Shown here: piece after piece, positions 37,201-52,400 of the stretch | Position numbering within the stretch: the first letter of the stretch is position 1 | Layout of the letters: each line of letters begins with the position of its first letter | Source of the DNA: Annona cherimola | Lineage: Eukaryota > Streptophyta > Magnoliopsida > Magnoliales > Annonaceae | Assembly (NCBI GenBank): GCA_030490835.1 | Contig: CM059971.1 | Coordinates: 51,136,012-51,200,011, forward strand | Length of the DNA stretch: 64,000 nucleotides | Direction of reading: 5' to 3' | The notes under the pieces: model-generated | Database searches by the model: none | What the model saw: the letters and a program-made list of their open reading frames with translations, nothing else | What the model was told of the DNA's origin: nothing | Program-made: the position numbers and the translations under genes

Positions 37201-37800
37201 CAAATGAATTGAGTTGGATAGAATGAACTTTGATTAGTTAGAATTGAGTACAACTAAATCTAATTGACCTGATTTGACTGTAATGAGAACGAGTAAACTT
37301 TAATGCTTTCTAATAGATTGAAAAAAAAAATCGAACGAAAGTACCCACAGTCAACAAGAATTCAGCACAATATCTTGATTTCGTTTACATTCGAACGACA
37401 AGGGATGACGTTAAACGCTTTCAAATCGAATCAAATGAATTGAGTTGGATAGAATGAACTTTGATTAGTCAGAATTGAGTACAACTAAATCTAATTGACT
37501 TTATTTGACTGTAATGAGAACGAGTAAACTTTAACACATTCCAATAGATTCAAAACAACTAAATCGAATGGAAGGAACTTCATTCAACAAGAATTCAGCA
37601 CAATACCTTGATTTCGTTTACATTCGAACGACAACGGATGACGTTAAAGGCTTTCAAATCGAATCAAATGAATTGAGTTTGATAGAATGAACTTTGATTA
37701 GTCAGAATTGAGTACAACTAAATCTAATTGACTTTATTTGACTGTAATGAGAACGAGTAAACTTTAACACATTCCAATAGATTCAAAACAACTAAATCGA
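28297..37800 (+). repeat. Family 2 mosaic of shuffled multi-monomer segments
   Basis: About 41 monomers. A block of roughly four monomers that includes an A10 variant (see the A-tract entry) recurs with the A tract at 28,917, 33,353, 34,751 and 37,316. The intervals are 4,436, 1,398 (6 x 233) and 2,565 (11 x 233 + 2). Matches break off after about 1-2 kb each time, so these are partial, overlapping duplications rather than one regular unit. The segment 34.4-36.5 kb matches 40.2-42.3 kb at an offset of 5,828 bp. No non-satellite DNA is seen. Confidence 0.82.
28917..28935 (+). repeat. A10-tract variant monomer (marker of a moving block)
   Basis: Instead of ATTCAAAACAACTAAATCG this monomer has GATTG, ten A, then TCG, followed by AAAGTACCCACAGTC. 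The same variant lies at 33,353, 34,751, 37,316, 40,579 and 46,413 (ten A each) and at 52,478 (nine A). A GATTAAAAACAAATCG form at 53,641, 54,805 and 55,969 is a relative. Constant tract length in six copies over 18 kb points to recent copying. Confidence 0.85.
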
Positions 37801-40800
37801 ATGAAAGGAACTTCATTCAACAAGAATTCAGCACAATACCTTGATTTCGTTTACATTCGAACGACAACGGATGACGTTAAAGGCTTTCAAATCGAATCAA
37901 ATGAATTGAGTTTGATAGAATGAACTTTGATTAGTTAGAAAATTGAGTACAGCTAAATCTAATTGACTTGATTTGACTGTAATGCAACCTAGTAAACTTT
38001 AAAGCATTCTAATAGATTCGAAACAACTGACTCGGACGAAAGGAACTTCAATAAACAAGAATTGACAACAATACCCAGATTTCATTTACATTCCAACGAT
38101 AACGGATGGCCTTAAAGGCATTTAAATCGAATCAAATGAATTGAGTTGGATAGAATGAACTTTGATTAGTTAGAATTGAGTACAACTAAATCTAATTGAC
38201 GTGATTTGACTGTAATGAGAACGAGTAAACTTTAACGCTTTCTAATATATTCAAAACAACTAAATCGAACGAAAGGAACTTCAGTCAACAAGAATTCAAT
38301 ACAATAACTCTATTTTGTTTACATTCGAACGACAACGGACGACGTTAAAGGCATTCAAATCGAATCAAATGAATTGAGTTGGATAGAATGAACTTTAATT
38401 AGTTAGAATTGAGTACAACTGAGTCTAATTGACTTGATTCACTGTAATATGAACGAGTAAATTTTAACGCATTACAACAGATTCTAAACAACTAACTCGA
38501 TTGGAAGGAACTTCAATCAACAAGAATTGACAACAATACCTTGATTTCGTTTACATTCGAAAGACAACGGATGAAGTTAATGGCATTCAAATCGAATCAA
38601 ATGAACTGAGTTGGATAGAATGAACTTTGATTAGTTAGAATTGAGTACACCTAAATCTAATTGACTTTGATTTGACTATAATGCGAACGAGTAAACTTTA
38701 ACGCATTCTAATAGAGTCAAAACAACTGACTCGGACGAAAGGAGCTTCAATCAACAAGAATTGACAACAATACCTTGATTTCATTCACATTCGAATGACA
38801 ACGGATGAAGTTAAATGCATTTAAATGGAATCAAATGAATTGAGTTGGATAGAATGAACTTTGATTAGTTAGAATTGAGTAAAACTAAATCTAATTGACG
38901 TGATTTGACTGTAATGAGAACGAGTAAACTTTAACACATTCCAATAGATTCAAAACAACTCAATCGAACGAAAGGAACTTCATTCAACAAGAATTCAGCA
39001 CAATACCTTGATTTCGTTTACATTCGAACGACAACGGATGACGTTAAAGGCTTTCAAATCGAATCAAATGAATTGAGTTGGATAGAATGAACTTTGATTA
39101 GTTAGAATTGAGTACAACTAAATCTAATTGACTTTATTTGACTGTAATGAGAACGAGTAAACTTTAACACATTCCAATAGATTCAAAACAACTAAATCGA
39201 ACGAAAGGAACTTCAATCAACAAGAATTCAGCACAATACCTTGATTTCGTTTACATTCGAACGACAACGGATGACGTTAAAGGCTTTCAAATCGAATCAA
39301 ATGAATTGAGTTTGATAGAATGAACTTTGATTACTTAGAATTGAGTACAGCTAAATCTAATTGACTTGATTTGACTGTAATGCGAACGAGTAAACTTTAA
39401 CGCTTTCCAATAGATTCAAAACAACTAAATCGAACGAAAGGAACTTCATTCAACAAGAATTCAGCACAATACCTTCATTTCGTTTACATTCGAACGACAA
39501 CGGATGACGTTAAAGGCTTTCAAATCGAATCAAATGAATTGAGTTTGATAGAATGAACTTTGATTAGTTAGAAAATTGAGTACAGCTAAATCTAATTGAC
39601 TTGATTTGACTGTAATGCAACCTAGTAAACTTTAAAGCATTCTAATAGATTCGAAACAACTGACTCGGACGAAAGGAACTTCAATAAACAAGAATTGACA
39701 ACAATACCCAGATTTCATTTACATTCCAACGATAACGGATGGCCTTAAAGGCATTTAAATCGAATCAAATGAATTGAGTTGGATAGAATGAACTTTGATT
39801 AGTTAGAATTGAGTACAACTAAATCTAATTGACGTGATTTGACTGTAATGAGAACGAGTAAACTTTAACGCTTTCTAATAGATTCAAAACAACTAAATCG
39901 AACGAAAGGAACTTCAGTCAAAAAGAATTCAACACAATAACTCGATTTCATTTACATTCGAACGACAACGGACGACGTTAAAGGCATTCAAATCGAATCA
40001 AATGAATTGAGTTGGATAGAATGAACTTTGATTAGTTAGAATTGAGTACAACTGAATCTAATTGACTTGATTCACTGTAATATGAACGAGTAAATTTTAA
40101 CGCATTACAATAGATTCAAAACAACTAACTCGAATGGAAGGAACTTCAATCAACAAGAATTGACAACAATACCTTGATTTCATTTAGATTCGAACGACAA
40201 CGGATTACGTTTAAGGCATTCAAATTGAATCAAATGAACTGAGTTGGATAGAATGAACTTTGATTAGTTAGAATTGAGTACAACTAAATCAAATTGACTT
40301 GATTTGACTGTAATGCGAACTAGTAAACTTTAATGCATTTTAATAGATTCAAAACAACTGACTCGGACGAAAGGAACTTCAATCAACAAGAATTGACAAC
40401 AATACCTTGATTTCATTCACATTCGAATGACAACGGATGAAGTTAAATGCATTTAAATCGAATCAAATGAATTGAGTTGGATAGAATGAACTTTGATTAG
40501 TTAGAATTGAGTACAACTAAATCTAATTGACATGATTTGACTGTAATGAGAACGAGTAAACTTTAATGCTTTCTAATAGATTGAAAAAAAAAATCGAACG
40601 AAAGTACCCACAGTCAACAAGAATTCAGCACAATATCTTGATTTCGTTTACATTCGAACGACAGGGGATGACGTTAAACGCTTTCAAATCGAATCAAATG
40701 AATTGAGTTGGATAGAATGAACTTTGATTAGTCAGAATTGAGTACAACTAAATCTAATTGACTTTATTTGACTGTAATGAGAACGAGTAAACTTTAACAC

Positions 40801-43633
40801 ATTCCAATAGATTCAAAACAACTAAATCGAATGAAAGGAACTTCATTCAACAAGAATTCAGCACAATACCTTGATTTCGTTTACATTCGAACGAAAACGG
40901 ATGACGTTAAAGGCTTTCAAATCGAATCAAATGAATTGAGTTTGATAGAATGAACTTTGATTAGTTAGAAAATTGAGTACAGCTAAATCTAATTGACTTG
41001 ATTTGACTGTAATGCAACCTAGTAAACTTTAAAGCATTCTAATAGATTCGAAACAACTGACTCGGACGAAAGGAACTTCAATAAACAAGAATTGACAACA
41101 ATACTCAGATTTCATTTACATTCCAACGATAACGGATGGCCTTAAAGGCATTTAAATCGAATCAAATGAATTGAGTTGGATAGAATGAACTTTGATTAGT
41201 TAGAATTGAGTACAACTAAATCTAATTGACTTTATTTGACTGTAATGACAACGAGTAAACTTTAACACGTTCCAATAGATTCAAAACAACTAAATCGAAC
41301 GAAAGGAACTTCAATCAACAAGAATTCAGCACAATACCTTGATTTCGTTTACATTCGAACGACAACGGATGACGTTAAAGGCTTTCAAATCGAATCCAAT
41401 GAATTGAGTTTGATAGAATGAACTTTGATTAGTTAGAAAATTGAGTACAGCTAAATCTAATTGACTTGATTTGACTGTAATGCCAACGAGTAAACTTTAA
41501 AGCATTCTAATAGATTCGAAACAATTGACTCGGACGAAAGGAACTTCAATAAACAAGAATTGACAACAATAGCCAGATTTCATTTACATTCGAACGACAA
41601 CGGATGACGTTAAAGGCTTTCAAATCGAATCAAATGAATTGAGTTGGATAGAATGAACTTTGATTAGTCAGAATTGAGTACAACTAAATCTAATTGACTT
41701 TATTTGACTGTAATGAGAACGAGTAAACTTTAACACATTCCAATAGATTCAAAACAACTAAATCGAATGAAAGGAACTTCATTGAACAAGAATTCAGCAC
41801 AATACCTTGATTTCGTTTACATTCGAACGACAACGGATGACGTTAAAGGCTTTCAAATCGAATCAAATAAATTGAGTTTGATAGAATGAACTTTGATTAG
41901 TCAGAATTGAGTACAACTAAATCTAATTGACTTTATTTGACTGTAATGAGAACGAGTAAACTTTAACACATTCCAATAGATTCAAAACAACTAAATCGAA
42001 TGAAAGGAACTTCATTCAACAAGAATTCAGCACAATACCTTGATTTCGTTTACATTCGAACGACAACGGATGACGTTAAAGGCTTTCAAATCGAATCAAA
42101 TGAATTGAGTTTGATAGAATGAACTTTGATTAGTTAGAAAATTGAGTACAGCTAAATCTAATTGAGTTGATTTGACTGTAATGCAACCTAGTAAACTTTA
42201 AAGCATTCTAATAGATTCGAAACAACTGACTCGGACGAAAGGAACTTCAATAAACAAGAATTGACAACAATACCCAGATTTCATTTACATTCCAACGATA
42301 ACGGATGGCCTTAAAGGCATTTAAATCGAATCAAATGAATTGAGTTGGATAGAATGAACTTTGATTAGTTAGAATTGAGTACAACTAAATCTAATTGACG
42401 TGATTTGACTGTAATGAGAACGAGTAAACTTTAACGCTTTCTAATATATTCAAAACAACTAAATCGAACGAAAGGAACTTCAGTCAACAAGAATTCAATA
42501 CAATAACTCGATTTCGTTTACATTCGAACGACAACGGACGACGTTAAAGGCATTCAAATCGAATCAAATGAATTGAGTTGGATAGAATGAACTTTAATTA
42601 GTTAGAATTGAGTACAACTGAGTCTAATTGACTTGATTCACTGTAATATGAACGAGTAAATTTTAACGCATTACAACAGATTCTAAACAACTAACTCGAT
42701 TGGAAGGAACTTCAATCAACAAGAATTGACAACAATACCTTGATTTCGTTTACATTCGAAAGACAACGGATGAAGTTAATGGCATTCAAATCGAATCAAA
42801 TGAACTGAGTTGGATAGAATGAACTTTGATTAGTTAGAATTGAGTACACCTAAATCTAATTGACTTTGATTTGACTATAATGCGAACGAGTAAACTTTAA
42901 CGCATTCTAATAGAGTCAAAACAACTGACTCGGACGAAAGGAGCTTCAATCAACAAGAATTGACAACAATACCTTGATTTCATTCACATTCGAATGACAA
43001 CGGATGAAGTTAAATGCATTTAAATGGAATCAAATGAATTGAGTTGGATAGAATGAACTTTTATTAGTTAGAATTGAGTACAACTAAATCTAATTGACGT
43101 GATTTGACTGTAATGAGAACGAGTAAACTTTAACACATTCCAATAGATTCAAAACAACTAAATCGAACGAAAGGAACTTCATTCAACAAGAATTCAGCAC
43201 AATACCTTGATTTCGTTTACATTCGAACGACAACGGATGACGTTAAAGGCTTTCAAATCGAATCAAATGAATTGAGTTGGATAGAATGAACTTTGATTAG
43301 TTAGAATTGAGTACAACTAAATCTAATTGACTTTATTTGACTGTAATGAGAACGAGTAAACTTTAACACATTCCAATAGATTCAAAACAACTAAATCGAA
43401 CGAAAGGAACTTCAATCAACAAGAATTCAGCACAATACCTTGATTTCGTTTACATTCGAACGACAACGGATGACGTTAAAGGCTTTCAAATCGAATCAAA
43501 TGAATTGAGTTTGATAGAATGAACTTTGATTAGTTAGAAAATTGAGTACAGCTAAATCTAATTGACTTGATTTGACTGTAATGCAACCTAGTAAACTTTA
43601 AAGCATTCTAATAGATTCGAAACAACTGACTCG
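37800..43633 (+). repeat. 25-monomer higher-order unit, copy 1 (about 5,834 bp)
   Basis: Rare markers recur at 5,834 bp: ACAGATTCTAAAC at 38,477 and 44,311, GTCAAAAAGAATTC at 39,917 and 45,751, and the A10 tract at 40,579 and 46,413. 25 x 233 = 5,825; the extra 9 bp fit the 2-bp insertions (TTAGAAAATTG) and other 1-bp indels in the unit. The left edge is placed between about 37,750 and 37,860 because TTAGTCAG and TTAGTTAGAAAA differ before it. An internal 18-monomer relation (4,199 bp) links 38,477 with 42,676. Confidence 0.83.
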
Positions 43634-46600
43634 GACGAAAGGAACTTCATTCAACAAGAATTCAGCACAATACCTTCATTTCGTTTACATTCGAACGACA
43701 ACGGATGACGTTAAAGGCTTTCAAATCGAATCAAATGAATTGAGTTTGATAGAATGAACTTTGATTAGTTAGAAAATTGAGTACAGCTAAATCTAATTGA
43801 GTTGATTTGACTGTAATGCAACCTAGTAAACTTTAAAGCATTCTAATAGATTCGAAACAACTGACTCGGACGAAAGGAACTTCAATAAACAAGAATTGAC
43901 AACAATACCCAGATTTCATTTACATTCCAACGATAACGGATGGCCTTAAAGGCATTTAAATCGAATCAAATGAATTGAGTTGGATAGAATGAACTTTGAT
44001 TAGTTAGAATTGAGTACAACTAAATCTAATTGACGTGATTTGACTGTAATGAGAACGAGTAAACTTTAACGCTTTCTAATATATTCAAAACAACTAAATC
44101 GAACGAAAGGAACTTCAGTCAACAAGAATTCAATACAATAACTCGATTTCGTTTACATTCGAACGACAACGGACGACGTTAAAGGCATTCAAATCGAATC
44201 AAATGAATTGAGTTTGATAGAATGAACTTTAATTAGTTAGAATTGAGTACAACTGAGTCTAATTGACTTGATTCACTGTAATATGAACGAGTAAATTTTA
44301 ACGCATTACAACAGATTCTAAACAACTAACTCGATTGGAAGGAACTTCAATCAACAAGAATTGACAACAATACCTTGATTTCGTTTACATTCGAAAGACA
44401 ACGGATGAAGTTAATGGCATTCAAATCGAATCAAATGAACTGAGTTGGATAGAATGAACTTTGATTAGTTAGAATTGAGTACACCTAAATCTAATTGACT
44501 TTGATTTGACTATAATGCGAACGAGTAAACTTTAACGCATTCTAATAGAGTCAAAACAACTGACTCGGACGAAAGGAGCTTCAATCAACAAGAATTGACA
44601 ACAATACCTTGATTTCATTCACATTCGAATGACAACGGATGAAGTTAAATGCATTTAAATGGAATCAAATGAATTGAGTTGGATAGAATGAACTTTGATT
44701 AGTTAGAATTGAGTACAACTAAATCTAATTGACGTGATTTGACTGTAATGAGAACGAGTAAACTTTAACACATTCCAATAGATTCAAAACAACTAAATCG
44801 AACGAAAGGAACTTCATTCAACAAGAATTCAGCACAATACCTTGATTTCGTTTACATTCGAACGACAACGGATGACGTTAAAGGCTTTCAAATCGAATCA
44901 AATGAATTGAGTTGGATAGAATGAACTTTGATTAGTTAGAATTGAGTACAACTAAATCTAATTGACTTTATTTGACTGTAATGAGAACGAGTAAACTTTA
45001 ACACATTCCAATAGATTCAAAACAACTAAATCGAACGAAAGGAACTTCAATCAACAAGAATTCAGCACAATACCTTGATTTCGTTTACATTCGAACGACA
45101 ACGGATGACGTTAAAGGCTTTCAAATCGAATCAAATGAATTGAGTTTGATAGAATGAACTTTGATTACTTAGAATTGAGTACAGCTAAATCTAATTGACT
45201 TGATTTGACTGTAATGCGAACGAGTAAACTTTAACGCTTTCCAATAGATTCAAAACAACTAAATCGAACGAAAGGAACTTCATTCAACAAGAATTCAGCA
45301 CAATACCTTCATTTCGTTTACATTCGAACGACAACGGATGACGTTAAAGGCTTTCAAATCGAATCAAATGAATTGAGTTTGATAGAATGAACTTTGATTA
45401 GTTAGAAAATTGAGTACAGCTAAATCTAATTGACTTGATTTGACTGTAATGCAACCTAGTAAACTTTAAAGCATTCTAATAGATTCGAAACAACTGACTC
45501 GGACGAAAGGAACTTCAATAAACAAGAATTGACAACAATACCCAGATTTCATTTACATTCCAACGATAACGGATGGCCTTAAAGGCATTTAAATCGAATC
45601 AAATGAATTGAGTTGGATAGAATGAACTTTGATTAGTTAGAATTGAGTACAACTAAATCTAATTGACGTGATTTGACTGTAATGAGAACGAGTAAACTTT
45701 AACGCTTTCTAATAGATTCAAAACAACTAAATCGAACGAAAGGAACTTCAGTCAAAAAGAATTCAACACAATAACTCGATTTCATTTACATTCGAACGAC
45801 AACGGACGACGTTAAAGGCATTCAAATCGAATCAAATGAATTGAGTTGGATAGAATGAACTTTGATTAGTTAGAATTGAGTACAACTGAATCTAATTGAC
45901 TTGATTCACTGTAATATGAACGAGTAAATTTTAACGCATTACAATAGATTCAAAACAACTAACTCGAATGGAAGGAACTTCAATCAACAAGAATTGACAA
46001 CAATACCTTGATTTCATTTAGATTCGAACGACAACGGATTACGTTTAAGGCATTCAAATTGAATCAAATGAACTGAGTTGGATAGAATGAACTTTGATTA
46101 GTTAGAATTGAGTACAACTAAATCAAATTGACTTGATTTGACTGTAATGCGAACTAGTAAACTTTAATGCATTTTAATAGATTCAAAACAACTGACTCGG
46201 ACGAAAGGAACTTCAATCAACAAGAATTGACAACAATACCTTGATTTCATTCACATTCGAATGACAACGGATGAAGTTAAATGCATTTAAATCGAATCAA
46301 ATGAATTGAGTTGGATAGAATGAACTTTGATTAGTTAGAATTGAGTACAACTAAATCTAATTGACATGATTTGACTGTAATGAGAACGAGTAAACTTTAA
46401 TGCTTTCTAATAGATTGAAAAAAAAAATCGAACGAAAGTACCCACAGTCAACAAGAATTCAGCACAATATCTTGATTTCGTTTACATTCGAACGACAAGG
46501 GATGACGTTAAACGCTTTCAAATCGAATCAAATGAATTGAGTTGGATAGAATGAACTTTGATTAGTCAGAATTGAGTACAACTAAATCTAATTGACTTTA

Positions 46601-49465
46601 TTTGACTGTAATGAGAACGAGTAAACTTTAACACATTCCAATAGATTCAAAACAACTAAATCGAATGAAAGGAACTTCATTCAACAAGAATTCAGCACAA
46701 TACCTTGATTTCGTTTACATTCGAACGACAACGGATGACGTTAAAGGCTTTCAAATCGAATCAAATGAATTGAGTTTGATAGAATGAACTTTGATTAGTT
46801 AGAAAATTGAGTACAGCTAAATCTAATTGACTTGATTTGACTGTAATGCAACCTAGTAAACTTTAAAGCATTCTAATAGATTCGAAACAACTGACTCGGA
46901 CGAAAGGAACTTCAATAAACAAGAATTGACAACAATACTCAGATTTCATTTACATTCCAACGATAACGGATGGCCTTAAAGGCATTTAAATCGAATCAAA
47001 TGAATTGAGTTGGATAGAATGAACTTTGATTAGTTAGAATTGAGTACAACTAAATCTAATTGACTTTATTTGACTGTAATGACAACGAGTAAACTTTAAC
47101 ACGTTCCAATAGATTCAAAACAACTAAATCGAACGAAAGGAACTTCAATCAACAAGAATTCAGCACAATACCTTGATTTCGTTTACATTCGAACGACAAC
47201 GGATGACGTTAAAGGCTTTCAAATCGAATCCAATGAATTGAGTTTGATAGAATGAACTTTGATTAGTTAGAATTGAGTACAGCTAAATCTAATTGACTTG
47301 ATTTGACTGTAATGCCAACGAGTAAACTTTAAAGCATTCTAATAGATTCGAAACAATTGACTCGGACGAAAGGAACTTCAATAAACAAGAATTGACAACA
47401 ATAGCCAGATTTCATTTACATTCGAACGACAACGGATGACGTTAAAGGCTTTCAAATCGAATCAAATGAATTGAGTTGGATAGAATGAACTTTGATTAGT
47501 CAGAATTGAGTACAACTAAATCTAATTGATTTATTTGACTGTAATGAGAACGAGTAAACTTTAACACATTCCAATAGATTCAAAACAACTAAATCGAATG
47601 AAAGGAACTTCATTCAACAAGAATTCAGCACAATACCTTGATTTCGTTTACATTCGAACGACAACGGATGACGTTAAAGGCTTTCAAATCGAATCAAATG
47701 AATTGAGTTTGATAGAATGAACTTTGATTAGTCAGAATTGAGTACAACTAAATCTAATTGACTTTATTTGACTGTAATGAGAACGAGTAAACTTTAACAC
47801 ATTCCAATAGATTCAAAACAACTAAATCGAATGAAAGGAACTTCATTCAACAAGAATTCAGCACAATACCTTGATTTCGTTTACATTCGAACGACAACGG
47901 ATGACGTTAAAGGCTTTCAAATCGAATCAAATGAATTGAGTTTGATAGAATGAACTTTGATTAGTTAGAAAATTGAGTACGGCTAAATCTAATTGACTTG
48001 ATTTGACTGTAATGCAACCTAGTAAACTTTAAAGCATTCTAATAGATTCGAAACAACTGACTCGGACTTAAGGAACTTCAATAAACAAGAATTGACAACA
48101 ATACCCAGATTTCATTTACATTCCAACGATAACGGATGGCCTTAAAGGCATTTAAATCGAATCAAATGAATTGAGTTGGATAGAATGAACTTTGATTAGT
48201 TAGAATTGAGTACAACTAAATCTAATTGACGTGATTTGACTGTAATGAGAACGAGTAAACTTTAACGCTTTCTAATATATTCAAAACAACTAAATCGAAC
48301 GAAAGGAACTTCAGTCAACAAGAATTCAATACAATAACTCGATTTCGTTTACATTCGAACGACAACGGACGACGTTAAAGGCATTCAAATCGAATCAAAT
48401 GAATTGAGTTGGATAGAATGAACTTTAATTAGTTAGAATTGAGTACAACTGAGTCTAATTGACTTGATTCACTGTAATATGAACGAGTAAATTTTAACGC
48501 ATTACAACAGATTCTAAACAACTAACTCGATTGGAAGGAACTTCAATCAACAAGAATTGACAACAATACCTTGATTTCGTTTACATTCGAAAGACAACGG
48601 ATGAAGTTAATGGCATTCAAATCGAATCAAATGAACTGAGTTGGATAGAATGAACTTTGATTAGTTAGAATTGAGTACACCTAAATCTAATTGACTTTGA
48701 TTTGACTATAATGCGAACGAGTAAACTTTAACGCATTCTAATAGAGTCAAAACAACTGACTCGGACGAAAGGAGCTTCAATCAACAAGAATTGACAACAA
48801 TACCTTGATTTCATTCACATTCGAATGACAACGGATGAAGTTAAATGCATTTAAATGGAATCAAATGAATTGAGTTGGATAGAATGAACTTTGATTAGTT
48901 AGAATTGAGTACAACTAAATCTAATTGACGTGATTTGACTGTAATGAGAACGAGTAAACTTTAACACATTCCAATAGATTCAAAACAACTAAATCGAACG
49001 AAAGGAACTTCATTCAACAAGAATTCAGCACAATACCTTGATTTCGTTTACATTCGAACGACAACGGATGACGTTAAAGGCTTTCAAATCGAATCAAATG
49101 AATTGAGTTGGATAGAATGAACTTTGATTAGTTAGAATTGAGTACAACTAAATCTAATTGACTTTATTTGACTGTAATGAGAACGAGTAAACTTTAACAC
49201 ATTCCAATAGATTCAAAACAACTAAATCGAACGAAAGGAACTTCAATCAACAAGAATTCAGCACAATACCTTGATTTCGTTTACATTCGAACGACAACGG
49301 ATGACGTTAAAGGCTTTCAAATCGAATCAAATGAATTGAGTTTGATAGAATGAACTTTGATTAGTTAGAAAATTGAGTACAGCTAAATCTAATTGACTTG
49401 ATTTGACTGTAATGCAACCTAGTAAACTTTAAAGCATTCTAATAGATTCGAAACAACTGACTCGG
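43634..49465 (+). repeat. 25-monomer higher-order unit, copy 2 (about 5,831 bp)
   Basis: Tandem duplicate of the preceding unit with few changes. ACAGATTCTAAAC at 48,507 matches 42,676 (5,831 bp); the 3-bp shortfall fits TTAGAATTG at about 47,265 instead of TTAGAAAATTG, and CTAATTGATTTATTTG at about 47,523, which is one base shorter. Beyond about 49.5 kb the match with offset 5,831 fades, but an offset of 4,196 (18 monomers) continues the similarity to about 50.3 kb. Confidence 0.83.
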
Positions 49466-52400
49466 ACGAAAGGAACTTCATTCAACAAGAATTCAGCACA
49501 ATACCTTCATTTCGTTTACATTCGAACGACAACGGATGACGTTAAAGGCTTTCAAATCGAATCAAATGAATTGAGTTTGATAGAATGAACTTTGATTAGT
49601 TAGAAAATTGAGTACAGCTAAATCTAATTGACTTGATTTGACTGTAATGCAACCTAGTAAACTTTAAAGCATTCTAATAGATTCGAAACAACTGACTCGG
49701 ACGAAAGGAACTTCAATAAACAAGAATTGACAACAATACCCAGATTTCATTTACATTCCAACGATAACGGATGGCCTTAAAGGCATTTAAATCGAATCAA
49801 ATGAATTGAGTTGGATAGAATGAACTTTGATTAGTTAGAATTGAGTACAACTAAATCTAATTGACGTGATTTGACTGTAATGAGAACGGGTAAACTTTAA
49901 CGCTTTCTAATAGATTCAAAACAACTAAATCGAACGAAAGGAACTTCAGTCAAAAAGAATTCAACACAATAACTCGATTTCATTTACATTCGAACGACAA
50001 CGGACGACGTTAAAGGCATTCAAATCGAATCAAATGAATTGAGTTGGATAGAATGAACTTTGATTAGTTAGAATTGAGTACAACTGAATCTAATTGACTT
50101 GATTCACTGTAATATGAACGAGTAAATTTTAACGCATTACAATAGATTCAAAACAACTAACTCGAATGGAAGGAACTTCAATCAACAAGAATTGACAACA
50201 ATACCTTGATTTCATTTAGATTCGAACGACAACGGATTACGTTTAAGGCATTCAAATTGAATCAAATGAACTGAGTTGGATAGAATGAACTTTGATTAGT
50301 TAGAATTGAGTACAACTAAATCTAATTGACTTGATTTGACTGTAATGCCAACGAGTAAACTTTAACGCATTGTAATAGATTCAAAACAACTGACTAGGAC
50401 GAAAGGAACTTCAATAAACAAGAATTGACAACAATACGTTGATTTCATTTACATTCGAACGATAACGGATGGCCTTAAAACCATTTAAATCGAATCAAAT
50501 GAATTGTGTTGGATAGAATGAACTTCGATTAATTAGAATTGAGTACAACTAAATCTAATTGACTTGATTTTACTTTAATGCGAACGAGTAAACTTTAACG
50601 CATTCCAATAGATTCAAAAGAACTGATACGGACGAAAGAAACTTCAATCAACAGGAATAGACAACAATACCTTGATTTCATTTAGATTCGAATGACAACG
50701 GTTGACGTTAAAGGCATTCAAATCGAATCAAATAAATTGAGTTGGATAGAGCGAACTTTGATTAGTTAGAATTGAGTGCTACTAAATCTAATTGACTTTG
50801 ATTTGACTGTAATGCGAATGAGTAAACTATAACGCATTCCAATGATTCAAAATAACTGATACGGACGAAAGGAACTTCAATCGACAGGAATAGACAACAA
50901 AACCTTGATTTCATTTAGATTCGAACGACAACGGTTGACGCTAAAGGCATTCAAATCGAATCAAATGAATTGAGTTGGATAGAGCGAACTTTGATTAGTT
51001 AGAATTGAGTACTACTAAATCTAATTACTTTGATTTGACTGTAATGCGAACGAGTAAACTTTAACACATTCTAATATATTCAAAACAACTGACTCGGACG
51101 AAAGGAACTTCAATAAACAAGAATTGACAACAATACCTTGATTTCATTTACATTCGAACGATAACAGATGGCCTTAAAGGCATTTAAATCGAATCAAATG
51201 AATTGTGTCGGTTAGAATGAACTTCGATTACTTATAATTGAGTACAACTAAATCTAATTGACTTGATTTGACTGTAATGCGAACGAGTAAAATTTAACGC
51301 ATTTCAATAGATTCAAAATAACAGATACGGACGAAAGGAACTTCAATCAACAGGAATTGACAACAATACCTTGATTTCAATTAGATTCGAACGACAACGG
51401 TTGACGTTAAAGGCATTCAAATCGAATCAAATGAATTGAGTTGGATAGAGCGAACTTTGAATAGTTCGAATTGAGTACTACTAAATCTAATTGACTTTGA
51501 TTTGACTGTAATGTGAACGAGTAAACTTTAACGCATTCTAATAGAGTCAAAACAACTGACTCGGACGAAAGGAACTTCAATCAACAAGAATTGACAACAA
51601 TACTTTGATTTCATTTATATTCGAACGATAACGGATGGCCTTAAAAGCATTTAAATCGAATCAAATGAATTGAGTTGGATAGAGCGAACTTTGATTAGTT
51701 AGAATTCAGTACTACTAAATCTAATTGACTTTTATTTGACTGTAATGCGAACGAGTAAACTTTAACACATTCTAATATATTCAAAACAACTGACTCGGAC
51801 GAAAGGAACTTCAATAAACAAGAATTGACAACAATACCTTGATTTCATTTACATTTGAACGATAACGGATGGCCTTAAAGGCATTTAAATCGAATCAAAT
51901 GAATTGTGTCGGTTAGAATGAACTTCGATTACTTAGAATTGAGTACAACTAATTCTAATTGACTTGATTTGACTGTAATGCGAACGAGTAAACTTTAACG
52001 CATTTCAATAGATTCAAAATAACTTATACGGACGAAAGGAACTTCAATCGACAGGAATAGACAACAATACCTTGATTTCATTTAGATTCGAACGACAACG
52101 GTTGACGTCAAAGGCATTCAAATCGAATCAAATGAATAAAGTTGGATAGAGCGAACTTTGATTAGTTAGAATTGAGTACTACTAAATCTAATTGACTTTG
52201 ATTTGACTGTAATGCGAACGAGTAAACTTTAACACATTCTAATAGAGTCAAAACAACTGACTCGGACGAAAGGAACTTCAATCAACAAGAATTGACAACA
52301 ATACCTTGATTTCATTTACATTCGAATGACAACGGATGAAGTTAAAGGCATTTAAATCGAATCAAATGAATTGAGTTGGATAGAATGAACATTGATTAGT

